A stretch of 29,930 bases of DNA from Acanthaster planci (Eukaryota > Echinodermata > Asteroidea > Valvatida > Acanthasteridae). The notes under the pieces were generated by a model. It did not search any database. It had not been told where the DNA came from and worked only from the letters and a program-made list of their open reading frames with translations. The stretch covers positions 688,417 through 718,346 of the forward strand of contig NW_019091440.1 of the NCBI RefSeq assembly GCF_001949145.1, in the 5' to 3' direction. Position numbers and translations under genes: made by a program. This document shows positions 1 through 11,555 of the stretch, in pieces (position 1 is the stretch's first letter; each line of letters starts with the position of its first letter).

Positions 1-3000
1 GGACCCTCTGCCAATCGGGGACCTTATTGTCCTCTATTGTTAAGGGTCCCCAATTGAATGCAGAAACAAACTCATAACACCTTCCACCACTTTCCACTCC
101 ACGCAGCCCCCCTCCCCCAAAAGAAATTCTGCCCCTCTTCTATTTCCCTTTCATGGGTGGAGGGTGAAGCCACCTCAGCTGCCTAATTGTGATCAAATCA
201 GAATTGTTAGCAGGTGCCAATTACATGTACGTGTGCTGAGCATGATGTCATATCCAGACTTACATGTCTCCATCGTTGCAGTCATCTCTTACCAGATTGC
301 CAGCTGTCAGGTGGGTACGCAGGTGTGGGGTCCAGCATCTAAGTGTGCCAATGTAATGTAGGTGTACAGGGCGCATTCGATTACAAGGCAGACCTGGAAA
401 ATCAGCAAGCCATCACAATGAGAGAAACTCACACCAACTGAAGAATCTTCATTGGCAAAGTTGCAGGGAACTGAATCAATAGGGACTCACACGCCCAATC
501 TACATGTACATGTACTGTAAGTATCAAAACCAAAAGAACACTGATCAACCCTTCGAAAAAATGACCAAACTGACAAATTAAATAAGACTTGAAAACCATG
601 AAATAAAGTTTAACCAAAAAAGAGCTGGGAGACTGTGGAATCACAGATCAGCCAAAACTTTACACTTCTCCACTGCCGTGCTCAATGCACCGTACATAGA
701 GTACCTAAGTGAATACGTCACGCGCACAATTAGTGTGTAAAAGGCATTAGAGCAGTCTTACTTGATCGGCAGTAATTCTGCTACCGCGTAATTTTAACGT
801 GTTTTTAATGGGTGGAGTTGAGTAATACGTACGGTGAAGGAATCACCCTAACTAGGCCTCCACATATTTTAATCCGGCACTCTTCTCATTCATTCATTGC
901 CAGTGAAGATCTTGAGAAAATCACAGTAACAAAATCATGGTATTGAGATGACAAATAATTCATCAACAGGCATGACGGTCAGGAATTCGCCATTTGGGCA
1001 AATTGAACATGATAAACTACTGGGGGAATTAATCAAAAAGGCAATTGAGAAATACCTGTATGTGGCTGATACTGTTCACGGCCGGGGAGCTTTATCCCAA
1101 TCTTTGAGCCTTCCTCCACTTGTTTCTAGTTTAGGAGTAGGGCCATATATATGGAGGTATAGTCCACTAGCCAGGCCCTAATAAAGTTGAGTCTCTAATG
1201 TGCCACTCTTCGACGTTTCCTTGACTTTCCTCATGCATCCCTGCCAAACCTCTTTGCTGAAACTTTCAATTCAGTTACAGTAAATAATGATATTATAACC
1301 TTTAAAATACATGCTACCGATCACCTCTGTGAACAATTTGGGTGTAATGAAATTTAAAAACCTGAAATTCAAAAACGACAAACATCCAGAAATTAACACA
1401 AATTCAGCTGACTGTTTCCTATTTGTGGCACACTTGAACAAATCTCTGAAAATTCCACATCCCACATACAAGTAAGAAGTTTTTCAAAGTTGACAAATTC
1501 TAATATTATATACCCCTAAATAGAGGTGCCTGTACGTGTACAAACTTATTTTCAGAAATGTAGGCGTGAGGTTAGTATACTTTCTTCACTGTGGGTACAT
1601 TTTCAAAGCGTTCATTTTGCACTTCAAAAATAATAAATAAAAACTGGAAATCAGGTCCATAGACCTTGTATGTCATGCACTGACTACATTGACGTTAACA
1701 CGTTTCCGAAACCTTGAGTCTTGTCACGTGTCACTGTCTTCGTTCACACATTTGAGGTATAAAAACAGTACATACTACATCCGGATGTAATGGGTGACTT
1801 ACTGTATTGTATACTCCTCCATCACATACCGGGCTCTGTCCCGATGCATAGGGATTTCTTTCGAAAAGGGGCATAACTAAACATCCGCTTGATTTTAGGA
1901 GCTGAAATCGCACTGGTTTGTTTGCCTACTTATGGGGTAAACTATCCCATAGGTTGCTACATGTAATTGCAGAAAACTCGCACTTCTCCTCATTTGGAAG
2001 ACAAAATGTTGCCTTTTTGTTGCCGTTTTCCACTCGGCACAAATTTTACCCCACTTGCACTAAAACTGACGGCTGTTTCATCACTTTCATGTCACGTCGC
2101 AGAGTGCGAGCTGCGCTACCAATCATTTGCCGCAAGCAGTGTGTGACTGGACAGGGAACCAGTCAAGGGCATTGCGTATTAGCTGCACATGTCAGTATAG
2201 GACTATATGTGTAAATTTACATGCAATGTTAGAATTCTGAAATGGCAACATTTGTCAGCTCAGCCAGAAAGACTGTGATTTTGCCTTCTTATCTATGGTA
2301 ATTAATGATGCATCCAAGCGCCTGGCCTGCCCAAATTACAAGGCCAGGCATCTCATGCACATGTCAGTAAATTTACACGAACAGTACATGCAAAGAACTC
2401 TTGAAATACGTGTACTTTAATACAGATATGCTAAAGCATGTGAAAACTAGCTTGGAAGATTTTTATTCATGCTGCAGCCAAGTGCCTGCCTTCAATCTTG
2501 AGTTGTCGAGACTGAGTTGACTTGGGATCGACTTGACCTGAGATGGAGTTGACTCGGAGCGAGTTGATTCCAGACCAAGTTGGCGACTTCACACTGACAT
2601 GACTGATGAGTATACAGTGTGTGTACATTGCAATGTTTCGCTGGACCATATTCAAATCTTTAAAAGGGCAACTCATAAGAGTCCAAGTTGCTCAGACTAC
2701 TATTGACTGATCTACACCATCCTGATGCAGTCGCATCAATTATCATTTCAAAAATTCAAACATGCACAGCATGACAAAGTGAAGTTCGGCTAGCACTCAG
2801 AAAAATGTATTTTCGACCTTGTTTGGCTTATATCATATGGGATGGCCTACTAGTAGTAGTATTACAGCTGTCGTCATCATCAGACCCAACAACTTGTTTG
2901 GAAGGGCTAAACAATTTCCAAATGTGTGCACAATCTAAGTGGGCATATAGGCCTACTAAAGTTACTCGTGTCATTTTCACAGAAATGTGTACATGTACTG

Positions 3001-3172
3001 TAGGCATGCCTAGGATTAGTCTCAATATGGGCTTTTCCAGGCTCCATGGTCTCCAGGAGCCTCTAGGTCTATGAATTTTATTCCTGTCAAGTGTGGAATA
3101 ATAAAAGTAAAATACATTGTACTTACTCCATTTCACGTAGGTGTGCCAGCGATTCCTCAGAGACTAATTTCT
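1..3172. other. No recognisable gene
   Basis: AT-rich sequence with only short open frames on either strand that show no domain, no good splice sites and no composition like the genes further right. It holds an imperfect hairpin at 12-56 (12-base arms, one mismatch), five copies of TACATGTA, one TAGGCCTA and a degenerate GAGTTGACT repeat at about 2498-2590. It may be intergenic or part of a long intron of a gene beyond the left edge. Confidence 0.5.
2498..2590. repeat. Degenerate short-period repeat (GAGTTGACT-like)
   Basis: Related words recur every 20 bases or so: TGAGTTG, TGAGTTGACTTGG, CGACTTGACC, GGAGTTGACTCGG, CGAGTTGATT, CAAGTTGGCGACTT. This is an old, decayed simple or minisatellite repeat. 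It is not coding. Confidence 0.4.
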
Positions 3173-3340
3173 CACGTGTTGTCTTGATGATACACAAAGT
3201 CACGAAAATAAACGGATTAAGGCGACCACCGTGTGCTCAATATTCACACTTGCACGTGTGTCACCGCACCCACGTGTTGTTTGCAGTGTTCTGTGTGTAA
3301 AGGGTTTTCGAGGCAGCGTGAGTTTCGCGTAGTGACGTCA
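3173..3340. promoter_or_regulatory. E-box/CRE cluster upstream of the basic-protein gene
   Basis: Three perfect CACGTG E-boxes (3173-3178, 3253-3258, 3271-3276) and one perfect CRE palindrome TGACGTCA (3333-3340) lie within 170 bases, about 500-670 bases before the ATG at 3843. CACGTG is bound by bHLH-zip factors (Myc/Max, USF, CLOCK types) and TGACGTCA by CREB/ATF. Proximity suggests a promoter or enhancer of that gene, but no TATA box or start site could be fixed. Confidence 0.35.
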
Positions 3341-3380
3341 TGCACCAAGTGCCTGCCTAGCGCCGACGACTCGGCCTGAG

Positions 3381-3471
3381 TCCGAACGGGCTTCCAGAGC
3401 TACGACTAGGTCTCTCCACGTATTTCCAATGGAGCGAAGACCCAGACCTAGCTCTAGACAACATATTCGGA
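3381..3471 (-). mobile_element. Fold-back MITE-like element, family 1, copy 1
   Basis: A 91-base segment bounded by TCCGAA and TTCGGA, with sub-terminal imperfect inverted repeats (AGAGCTACGACTAGGTCT against AGACCTAGCTCTAG) around a core containing ATTTCCAATGGAGCGAAGAC. Its reverse complement closely matches 12799-12903. It has no coding capacity, so it is probably a non-autonomous DNA element. Confidence 0.65.
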
Positions 3472-3842
3472 TCTAGGGGGCTATATATTTTTTTTGGTGT
3501 TCCGAGTGCGCCCTCAAGTGCATTTGAATCACAGAACAACCTGAATAATTAATAGCTCTCTGTACGTTTACCGCATTCAAATTGATCAAGCTCATCTTTC
3601 CAATTCAAATTTCCTGAGGTGAAAACAAATATTTAATGAATGTGGACAGATACATACGCCTACTGCCTACGGAAAGTTGAGTTTTGTGGTGTGCGTATTG
3701 TGTAGCGCGCGTCCAATGCGCGCTGCGCGTTTCATACAATATACGAATTCAAACAAAAAAAACCCGAAAGTATTATGAGAAATATGAAACTTTTATTGGG
3801 CCGGCTTAGCTGTCCACTGACCAGCTAAAACTGGAGCCCACG

Positions 3843-5503
3843 ATGACAGCGAGAAAACATCTTGCATGTCTTGGGCTGGTGGGACTCCTGTTGACTGTCA
3901 CCGCTCTTGCGTTCCTGATCAGTGTTGACCGTAGAGAAAAGAACTCTCTTCCCGGAGCGGCTGTCCGCGACCGATTCCCGGAACTTCCTGGACGAAACTC
4001 GGATGGTAGCGGTAGGCTACATGAAAGCAACATTTCAAATCTTTGTAGTCATTTTTTTCAACACCTGAAGGTATTCCGATATTTTGGTCCTGTACTCAGT
4101 GGACCTTTGTGTGTGACATAAAGTGAAGTGAACCATGGAACCATGAGTCCTAATTGTTGAAGTTGTAGAACCTGAAGGATCTAACAAGGCTAGCCTACAG
4201 CATTTATTTTATGTTCAGATGTTTGCCTGTGCCTATGAAGACCTGATTTGGAGATCGGTGCACTCAGTGAAACACTGGACAGCAATCCTTACTTTGAGGA
4301 AACGCATCCAGTTGAATTAACTCGCCCCAGCCAACAAGTACTAATCAGGCAAACGTAGATTTTTAGTTTAAAACTGAAACCTACAATAAGGGATTTTTAT
4401 GCAATCTCTAGCCGCCAAAACGAGTAGATATAACAATTGATATCCTGTGTTCTTGGAGAGCAAGCCAACGAAGCCTACTTTCTTGCCTCTACAGGCCGTC
4501 GTGTCAGATCCTTCCTACGGGAGCCCCCCCACCCGCAACCAAGGGACGATAACACAAACCCTGACGAACCCAACCCCGAGCTCCTCAAACGAGTCCCCCG
4601 GGGGAGGAGCGTGTGGGAGGCGCTATTCCGCCGACGATTCCGTGGACGGGACCGCGGTACGCCGAAAGACTCCGCGCATCTGGCCAAAGACGCGACCAAC
4701 AGCACGGTTGCTGTACCTCCGAAGGCGAGGCGTAAAGGGTAAGGCTTCAGAAACATGACGTCGCTAAAGTGGTGCGTGGTTTTCTCCAGGAGTACAGGGA
4801 AGCAAATTACATTACAGAAACTGACTGATGAACCATCAGCAGCAGATTGGGGTAGGCCTATGGCATTTCTAAGACATTTTCAACCCGGCCTTCTGATCTC
4901 CCTGATTTGCTTTCTGTTTTAGTCATTTTCCTCATTTTGTCAGGAAGAAGCGCTTCCTACCTCTCTAAGACCAATTTAGTTGAACCGTAGATTTTTTCCT
5001 CTTCTTGTTTCCGATGGGAGGAGTTTAGGATGTAGTGATCCCACGTTGGCTTTGGAAGACAAAAGGTCTTCAGACCCGGAAGTGAAAGGGACAAAGGACA
5101 TAATCTGGGCAGACTTTTAAAAAGTTTAAGCTGTAGCAAAAACGACCAACAGTACCTTAAAAACGAATCAGAAATCACAGGCCATTATTCAGTCTGCAAG
5201 TCACACACGTGTAGAAATTATTATGGTAAAAAATGATAAAAATGAATTAATCTTTTTCCATTTCAAATATATGTTGAACATTGTGCAGGGCACGCTCCAT
5301 TCGCCGGGCACTGAAGAAAGGCTTAAAGGGGCGATATGTTTTCAACGGGAAAGTATACGGTTCACCGCCTAAACAAGAACCATCGCAAGTTAACGCCACT
5401 TCTAGGCCACCAAGAGTCATCGATTATTGTAAGTATATAAAAACAACTGCAAAGAATGGTCAATATTATTCATAGAGCGCTCTCTCTGTCTCTCTCTCTC
5501 TCT

Positions 5504-5560
<57 letters not shown>

Positions 5561-7794
5561 CTCTCTCTCTCTGTTATTATTTTATCCCCTCCCCCTTCCC
5601 AATTAAGTATAACTAAAATTTGTCCGGTATAGTGAAAGCTGACCTAGATTTGGCCCTGAAGAAGTGAGGCTAACCATTTTTTTTTAATGCAAGGCATACC
5701 ATATTATAAGTGTCGGTTTATTGATGGCTCCGTCTCTTCAAAACCAAAGCTCGCTACACCTGAGGCTCCCTGTACGTAACGGCAGGATATACGGGCAATG
5801 CACAATATGCGCCCCCAAGAGTTTGCAACGCGTTTGCCAATCACAACGCGCGAAATCTGTCGGTCCATTGCGCGTTTGGAAAGGTTCGACAGATTTGGCG
5901 CATCGTGCTTGGCCAACGCGTTGCAAACTCTTGGATGCGCACTTTTAACGCCCATATTGACGACAAATATATATCAGACGTCCCCATGCGCATCGTTGTC
6001 TTTTTTCCCCGTATTGGTGTGGTCTACATGTACATGAACAGCCCGCATTCTTTTGCACTGTTTCAATTCCCCCCCCCTCCAGTGGCACATCTCCGCAACC
6101 GACCCCTGACCCCCGAGGAAGCGCGGCACCAGCAGCGGCACTACGTGGAAAACGAGCAATACCAGCTGTACGTGGCGCGGAAGAAAGAGGCTAAGGAGAG
6201 CCGAGAGAAGCTGAAGGAGATGATCAAGAAACAGAAGGCGAAGAGTAAGGGGGAAAAAAACGAGGCACACGAGAATGAACCCATGCACGCGAAGCTGCGC
6301 GAGAAGAATTTGGCATGGAGGGGGCAGGTACTGTCCGCTTGCACCAAAGTTTGTGTGGTCGCTTTTCTGGTTGTGCAGGCCTTGTGCAGCGAGGACTTGG
6401 AAACACAGGGTGTCCAGGAACTTCTGGAAGGTTTGCATTGTGAGGTGATAAGTTAGGTTTGTGGTTATACCCCTGGTACACCACGTATGAACTATCTCTT
6501 TTTGTGAGTGTTGGTTCTGAATAGAAGGTGTCCAGGTAATAGCAGGCACGGGCATCACTAGACAGGGGTACATGCCATCATGAAATTTGCAGACGGACCG
6601 TCGGACTTTATGCATGTATGGTATAGTCTGATTCCCCGACCCAACACGAGACACTCCCCATTCCTTCTCCATTCTTGCCGGCAGCACCATGATTTTGCCG
6701 ACAAAATTAACTGACCAGTGGGGTGAGGGGGAGGGGATGTGACACCCCCCACATTCCTCCCTCCAGCGACGCCCGTGAAGGCAGGTTAGTTGGCACTCTG
6801 TGGACTAGCACAGGTCCGTAGACAGTTATTCACGGGGTCAGCGTGTCTGCCGCCAAATGAAGAGGAACGGAAGTCGAGGACTTTCATTTTGGAACTTGCG
6901 AACGGTTTTGAGCTAGTCTCAAGACTTGTTAGCCTATACTCAGTGCAAAAGCGAGCACTCACGCGCAATCATGACGTGACAGCAGATCATTTTGTTTCAG
7001 CAGAAGTTGAAGGCATTTCAACTCATGCGGATTTCGTTGGAAATGCTTCAAGATGTCAAAGTTCGCTTTCGCGTACGTTCGCCTGAAGTCTGAACCGGCT
7101 TTGAAGCGGAGCCGCGTCCATGACAAGAAGACAAGCAAATACCTTGACCTTGAGAGGTGTAATTGTTCCAAGGGACGTATTTACCTGAGCGGCTTTGCTT
7201 GTGTAAAAATAAATCAATATTTAATGCTTTAAGAAACGAGCGTTCATTTGGAGTTGCCCCATTGTTGGTGACATGTCGCACCCCCAAATCCAACCAACAG
7301 AAGGAAAATTACAGTTTTGAATTAAAAACTAATTTTTGTTTAATTCTCCGAGGTCCCTATTTTTAAATTTTAGTATTTAAGTTTCAAGTATTTACTTGAT
7401 CTTTTTTATACATTAAAAGAGAAATTGCGAAATTAAATTCAGAAATTTTTGGTCAAAACCATGCAGTGTTACGAAAGATAAAAATTATGAGTTTTAGCAT
7501 TACCTTGTTCCAACTTGATTTGGTTTGTTCTTTGCAGAAAGGCCAAACTTTAAAAGCATCGGGTCTTCGAAATATGCAAAGTTCCTGAAGAGTTTCAAGA
7601 AAAAAGGAGGGTTTCCAGTGGGCAAGCCAAAGATGGCGCCGAGAACAGTGCCCTACCGCGCCACCACGTACCATCGGGGGGCCAGCCGGAAGACGGTGCG
7701 AAACCCCTGGGCTTACAAGCCTCGATGGCAGCCGATGGTCGTCTCGAAGAGGCGACGGGTGTTGCCGTTCAGACGCAATAGGACGGGCAGGTAG
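3843..7794 (+). CDS. Basic secreted or type II membrane protein, family not recognised (multi-exon)
   Basis: I do not recognise this family. Exons supported by GT-AG sites and matching phases are 3843-4011, 4495-4738, 5289-5428 and 6083-6327; a likely last exon is 7538-7794. The first four give about 266 residues. Residues 8-26 (LACLGLVGLLLTVTALAFL) form one hydrophobic helix after MTARKH, so it is a signal peptide or signal anchor. The rest is hydrophilic and strongly basic, with clusters such as FRRRFRGRDR, KARRK and RSIRRALKKGLKGR, and two N-glycosylation sequons (NST in exon 2, NAT in exon 3), which fits an extracytoplasmic location. Exon 4 is a charged helix rich in K and E, probably coiled coil. 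The ATG at 3843 is the first in the open frame and directly precedes the hydrophobic helix. Problem: exon 4 ends in phase 0 at 6327, while the last exon must be entered in phase 1, so one junction or exon is unresolved. The existence of a gene is likely; the 3' structure is uncertain. Confidence 0.6.
5479..5572. repeat. CT/GA/CT strand-switching microsatellite
   Basis: A CT tract (about 5479-5505) changes at one TG step to a long GA tract (about 5507-5558), which changes back to CT (5559-5572). The opposed tracts can pair into long hairpins, and homopurine-homopyrimidine runs can form triplex DNA. It starts about 50 bases after the donor of exon 3 of the basic-protein gene, inside the intron. 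Confidence 0.9.
5808..5941. mobile_element. Fold-back element, family 2, full hairpin
   Basis: Two arms of nearly 60 bases face each other across a short loop. The left arm begins TGCGCCCCCAAGAGTTTGCA and the right arm ends TGCAAACTCTTGGATGCGCA; both contain AACGCGTT-like and AAATCTGTCG segments. Arms differ at scattered positions, so it is not recent. It lies in the intron before exon 4 of the basic-protein gene. The open frames that cross it are products of the repeat. Confidence 0.75.
7538..7794 (+). CDS. Probable last exon of the basic-protein gene
   Basis: A strong acceptor (TTTGTTCTTTGCAG, ending at 7537) is followed by 84 open codons to a TAG at 7792-7794. The peptide is very basic: it contains KFLKSFKKKGGF, a central stretch rich in R, T and Y, and ends RRRVLPFRRNRTGR, with a further sequon (NRT). 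Its composition matches the upstream exons, so I attach it to the same gene. It must be entered after a single base of the split codon (phase 1). A possible partner is a phase-1 donor, GTTTGC at 6431, ending an exon 6379-6430 that encodes ALCSEDLETQGVQELLE; this donor is weak. An undetected small exon is the alternative. No known domain was recognised; the C-terminal pattern of basic and glycine residues did not convince me of an FGF. Confidence 0.5.
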
Positions 7795-9983
7795 GCCCTG
7801 GAAGCTTGAAACGAGCCTGGATAATTTGAAAGTTCCAACTGAAGCCTTCGAATTCACCGTCTGAAAGTGACGACAAGAGAACACGGCAATAAGTGGGCGG
7901 GGTCGCTCCAATTATTGGCAGATAGAGGAGGGGTCATAAGCCCCTTCCCTAAAATAGAGAGTAGTGAAACTGAGCCTAGTCATAATCTTTCCTCATTCTC
8001 TCTCCCCGAGAATTGGGTTCTGAAGACAGTGACCACCGTTTGAACCCCTATCCATTTTCTGCTCAGTATAGTTATATTCAATGGATAGTTCCCGTAGCTA
8101 GGCTCAGTTTAGCATGGGAAATAATTGCATTAAATTGGCGATACATCACGGTCTGATTAGTTAAGATTATTGCTGTGAAGTCATTCGTTTGTTCGATACT
8201 GTAGTTTCGTAGGTTACGAAGTTACAGCTTTTGCTTCCAAACAATTATTGTAGATTTGTAATTATCAACTGTAAATTAGATTCGTCACGAATCCACAGGA
8301 ATTGTAATTTTGTAAAACGACGAGGAAGGTTTCCTCATATTTACTCCTCTCCTCGTTTCTATCAAAGTGAAAAGTTGGTCTGCCGTGACACTGATTCTAC
8401 TGGGCCTCGTAATGGGTATAGTTAAAAATTTAACAGCTACCGGGAACGCCCACACTCCGGACTTATTGTGTATGTTTGTCTTTCTCCATAGAAAATGACG
8501 TATAGTTTGTTATCTGTCGTGTTTTCAAGATCAATGCTTTATAAAGCAAAATTTTCAACAAGGATTTGAATTTTCTCTTCACCTTTCAATAAGAAATAAT
8601 TTGATGTGTTTTGGCTGCTGTTCTGTAAGTAAATGTTGCCCAGGCCTTTTTTTACAATGTTGGATTATCGCTTAATTGAATTGACACAAACTCATGTAAT
8701 CTTCTAGTTGTCCCAAGATCACACCGGTCCTGAGGTGACAGATCTGTCGGAATCGCTGCTCCCCGAGTGTACGGTCCAGTATATGTATCAGTTCATTTAA
8801 AACGTTCCTGTATAATCATCTGATTGAAGTGTTAGTCTGTAAATCGTCTTGTTTTGCTAATGTTTGTAGCGCTATAAGCAATTTTAGGTGGATATGTGCG
8901 CTTTACAGAAATTTTTCAATGTTATTATTTAACTCCAAAATTGGCATCGCAATTTGAAGCCAAAGTTGTTCATTCTCCAAATGAAATAGCAGTTTGTAGT
9001 GAGGGTGCATTCTTCAAGTAGCACAAATCTACAGTTCCTGGTCCGTTCTCCTGGACAGACTTAGATCAAAGACCTTATCTTATCACACTTACAGCATTTA
9101 TTGGACTGTACACATTATTCCTAAAGAATACAGCACGTCTATATTTTCAGTAATGAAACTTGGAAAACTAAATAACAAAAACTTGTTGACCCAATCAAGA
9201 GGTGTGAAAGGTATGGATTTTAAACCAACAAAGTCATCAGAACTAAACAACACACAATATTTTTTATGAAATAGCTACCACGCAAAAGACACTGGGTAAA
9301 GTTCCATTAAAAGAAATCTCAACATGATTTGCAACGCAGGAAGAAATAAAATCATGGAATTGGTACCAAGAGGTAATATTGCTGTAATGTATAAGCATAC
9401 GAGCTTGATTGTCAAATGCCTCTTTTAAATAAAAAGATGTCTCATTTGGGTCCATATTTCATGGAAGTGCCGAGCGTTTTTAAATAGCCTTTCACAATGT
9501 ATTTTCGCAGTGTTTCCCCAGTGCCCAATGTCACTGTTTGGGTATATTGTACGGGTGGACAGAGTGTGCAAAAAGTCAACTCTTGATCGGAAACAGGACC
9601 TGTTTGCCCAAAGATGTACACATTTCCAATTAGTTTTGAGAAGGACGGGCTTTCATTTGGTACACACATGTAGTGTGTTACAATTACATGAGATTTGTTC
9701 TAATTAAACTTTGAGAAATGCACTTTTGTCTTTGTGTGCTGTCGGCCAGCCGCAGAGTATGCCAAATATACTGCAATGCAAAAAGTTGTCTTAAACTGGG
9801 ACGGAGAAAAACGACAGATGTGTGGGTGCGCTGTGTCTGTGCCATCTTGAAACAGCAAAGGAAAAACTCATGAAGTAACCCTCATATCTTCCCGACGCAA
9901 AGTACATCGTGAAAATAGTCTGCGGTACCCGGCCCGCTGCTGCATTCTGACTTTAACCAGCCGGCCCACACCGGCAAGCTCGG

Positions 9984-10039
9984 TGGTTGAATGGTTAAAC
10001 CATCTGCACTAGTAAGCAGGAGGTCCTGGGTTCGAGTCC
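9984..10039 (+). mobile_element. tRNA-like SINE head (pol III boxes A and B)
   Basis: Box A TGGTTGAATGG (9984-9994) and box B GGTTCGAGTCC (10029-10039) both fit the RNA polymerase III consensus and are 45 bases apart, normal for a tRNA gene. A D-arm (GGTT/AACC) and a short anticodon stem (CTGC/GCAG) can be drawn, but the acceptor stem pairs poorly, the T stem is broken and the anticodon loop has one base too many. I therefore call a SINE head rather than a tRNA gene. The 3' limit of the element is unclear. Confidence 0.55.
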
Positions 10040-10440
10040 AACCTGACTAGCTTGTGGACTTTTTCGCAAGCTCTCGGACAAGCACTGAATATAACTGTAC
10101 ATGTAGAATATTTAAAAGCGTAATACGTCAGGTATCAGGGCAAAACCCGTAATCAAAATTGACATCTCCCCGAAGCGAAATACATCTTTAAAACTCGTGA
10201 AAGTTACCAAGTTATTATGACTGACTAATACATTCTTTTAGCCCTTTGGGCAAAATTTGTCGACAAACGCAGTGCCATCTCCGATCTTGCAGTTTCTGAT
10301 GTCCTCTCATATATAAATGTATAAAGGGAAGCGATGATTCTGTATGTAAAAATGACGCGTTCCAGCTTAACGTTATTTTCACTTCTGGGAAAAAAATGGA
10401 AAAATCTGGGAACCAGTTCAATTCAACCGTTTCACAATAG

Positions 10441-10508
10441 TGCGCCTCCAGGAGTTTGCAACGCGTTGTCCAATCACGATGCGCGTTTAGAAAGGTTTGA
10501 CAAATTCC
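10441..10508 (+). mobile_element. Fold-back element, family 2, half copy
   Basis: The sequence TGCGCCTCCAGGAGTTTGCA, then ACGCGTTGTCCAATCACGAT, then GCGCGTTTAGAAAGGTTTGA matches the left arm and the centre of the hairpin element at 5808-5941, but the right arm is missing. This is a truncated or internally deleted copy in intergenic DNA. Confidence 0.65.
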
Positions 10509-11555
10509 GTATTCAGCAATTGTGGGCTTGGAAATTTTTAGCCCAATGAAAATACTCTCATAGTTAGTCAGGCTTCTTTGCTTACTAGCGTCCCAATCAA
10601 ATCGGTCCCCACGGCGTAATATAAACATTATAATAATACACGTTATAAATACTGGAAAAAGACTGAACACTTCTGCATGACAACATTACTTATTAAGAAC
10701 ACTGGACGGAAATTTGTCAATAAGGCGGCTATAGAGCCGCAAGAGTTGTTAGAATCAGGACGACTTAAAGAAAAGAATTAATTTTTAATACCATTTACAA
10801 CTTCAAGATGTAATTAAATAATACTTTATATTAGCGTATAGTCCAAATGAGGAAATTCGTTCGTAAAAATATTTACGCTTTGGTTCTGCTGAGGGAGCTG
10901 CTGGTTTTGTTTGTTGAAATGGCGTATTTAGAGCCGTAGTTGTACGGGATACTCAAAATAAATTGTTGCTAATAAATAATTATGTGACTGTTGCGATCAG
11001 TCCCACAAAAAATGAGAAATGTATGTCGATTTTCATTAATTTCAACCTCAACAGGTGCAAGGAGAAGAATCCCGCCCGACCGGCTTAAAACTATCTCTAA
11101 GCTGTGGCGACTTCAGATGTAGTTTTGCTGGTATGATAAAATAAGTTTGAGTTTGAGGACTAGAGGTGGAGCCGGTTTAGATCATTTCTACTTACGAAGG
11201 AGTGTCGTGATGTTGGAGGGTATTGGACAAGTGCTAATCGCGGTCAAAACAATTAGCGTTCAACCCAAGGGGTACAAACGAATGTTGCATATATCTTACG
11301 GTTTGGCACCACTTTTCTCCTCGCTTCTACATGTATTCTTCATTTCCAGCTGCGTCGATAAGTCGGAGATGGGTCATTCAATTCGGTTTTTTCCACAAGT
11401 GTGTACAAGTACATCTTTTTGAGAAGCCTTCACTCCAAGCATGCCAGCATGATGCGTGCGGGAAGATAAAGCAACCGTTATTTTTCTGTGTCTCAGAGGA
11501 TTGGAACGATTTCGTTGGTGGGGCAGCCCCACCATTCATGGTCTGAGCGAAATTC

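Larger units (their letters stand above)
7795..11555. other. Intergenic, no recognisable gene
   Basis: This stretch follows the stop at 7794 and precedes the 3' end of the annexin gene, so two genes converge on it. No exon with a domain or paired splice sites was found on either strand. A possible polyadenylation signal ATTAAA for the plus-strand gene is at 8129-8134. The rest is AT-rich DNA with a SINE head and a fold-back half-copy, annotated separately. Confidence 0.5.

Noticed and set aside
948-1181. Small plus-strand gene at the left end
   Set aside because: The 77-codon frame has no domain, no clear promoter and nothing similar nearby.
5974-6690. Long minus-strand open frame (238 codons)
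   Set aside because: It is antisense to exon 4 of the plus-strand gene, whose splice sites and codon content are better; the peptide shows no domain.
7538-7794. FGF-like C-terminus in the basic-protein gene
   Set aside because: The K/G/R spacing is only loosely reminiscent; no beta-trefoil core motif is visible in any exon.
9984-10055. A functional tRNA gene (Leu-TAG-like anticodon loop)
   Set aside because: Boxes A and B are good, but acceptor and T stems pair badly and the anticodon loop has eight bases; a SINE head fits better.
10215-10670. Minus-strand open frame of 151 codons
   Set aside because: It crosses the fold-back half-copy at 10441, has no recognised domain and no splice partners.
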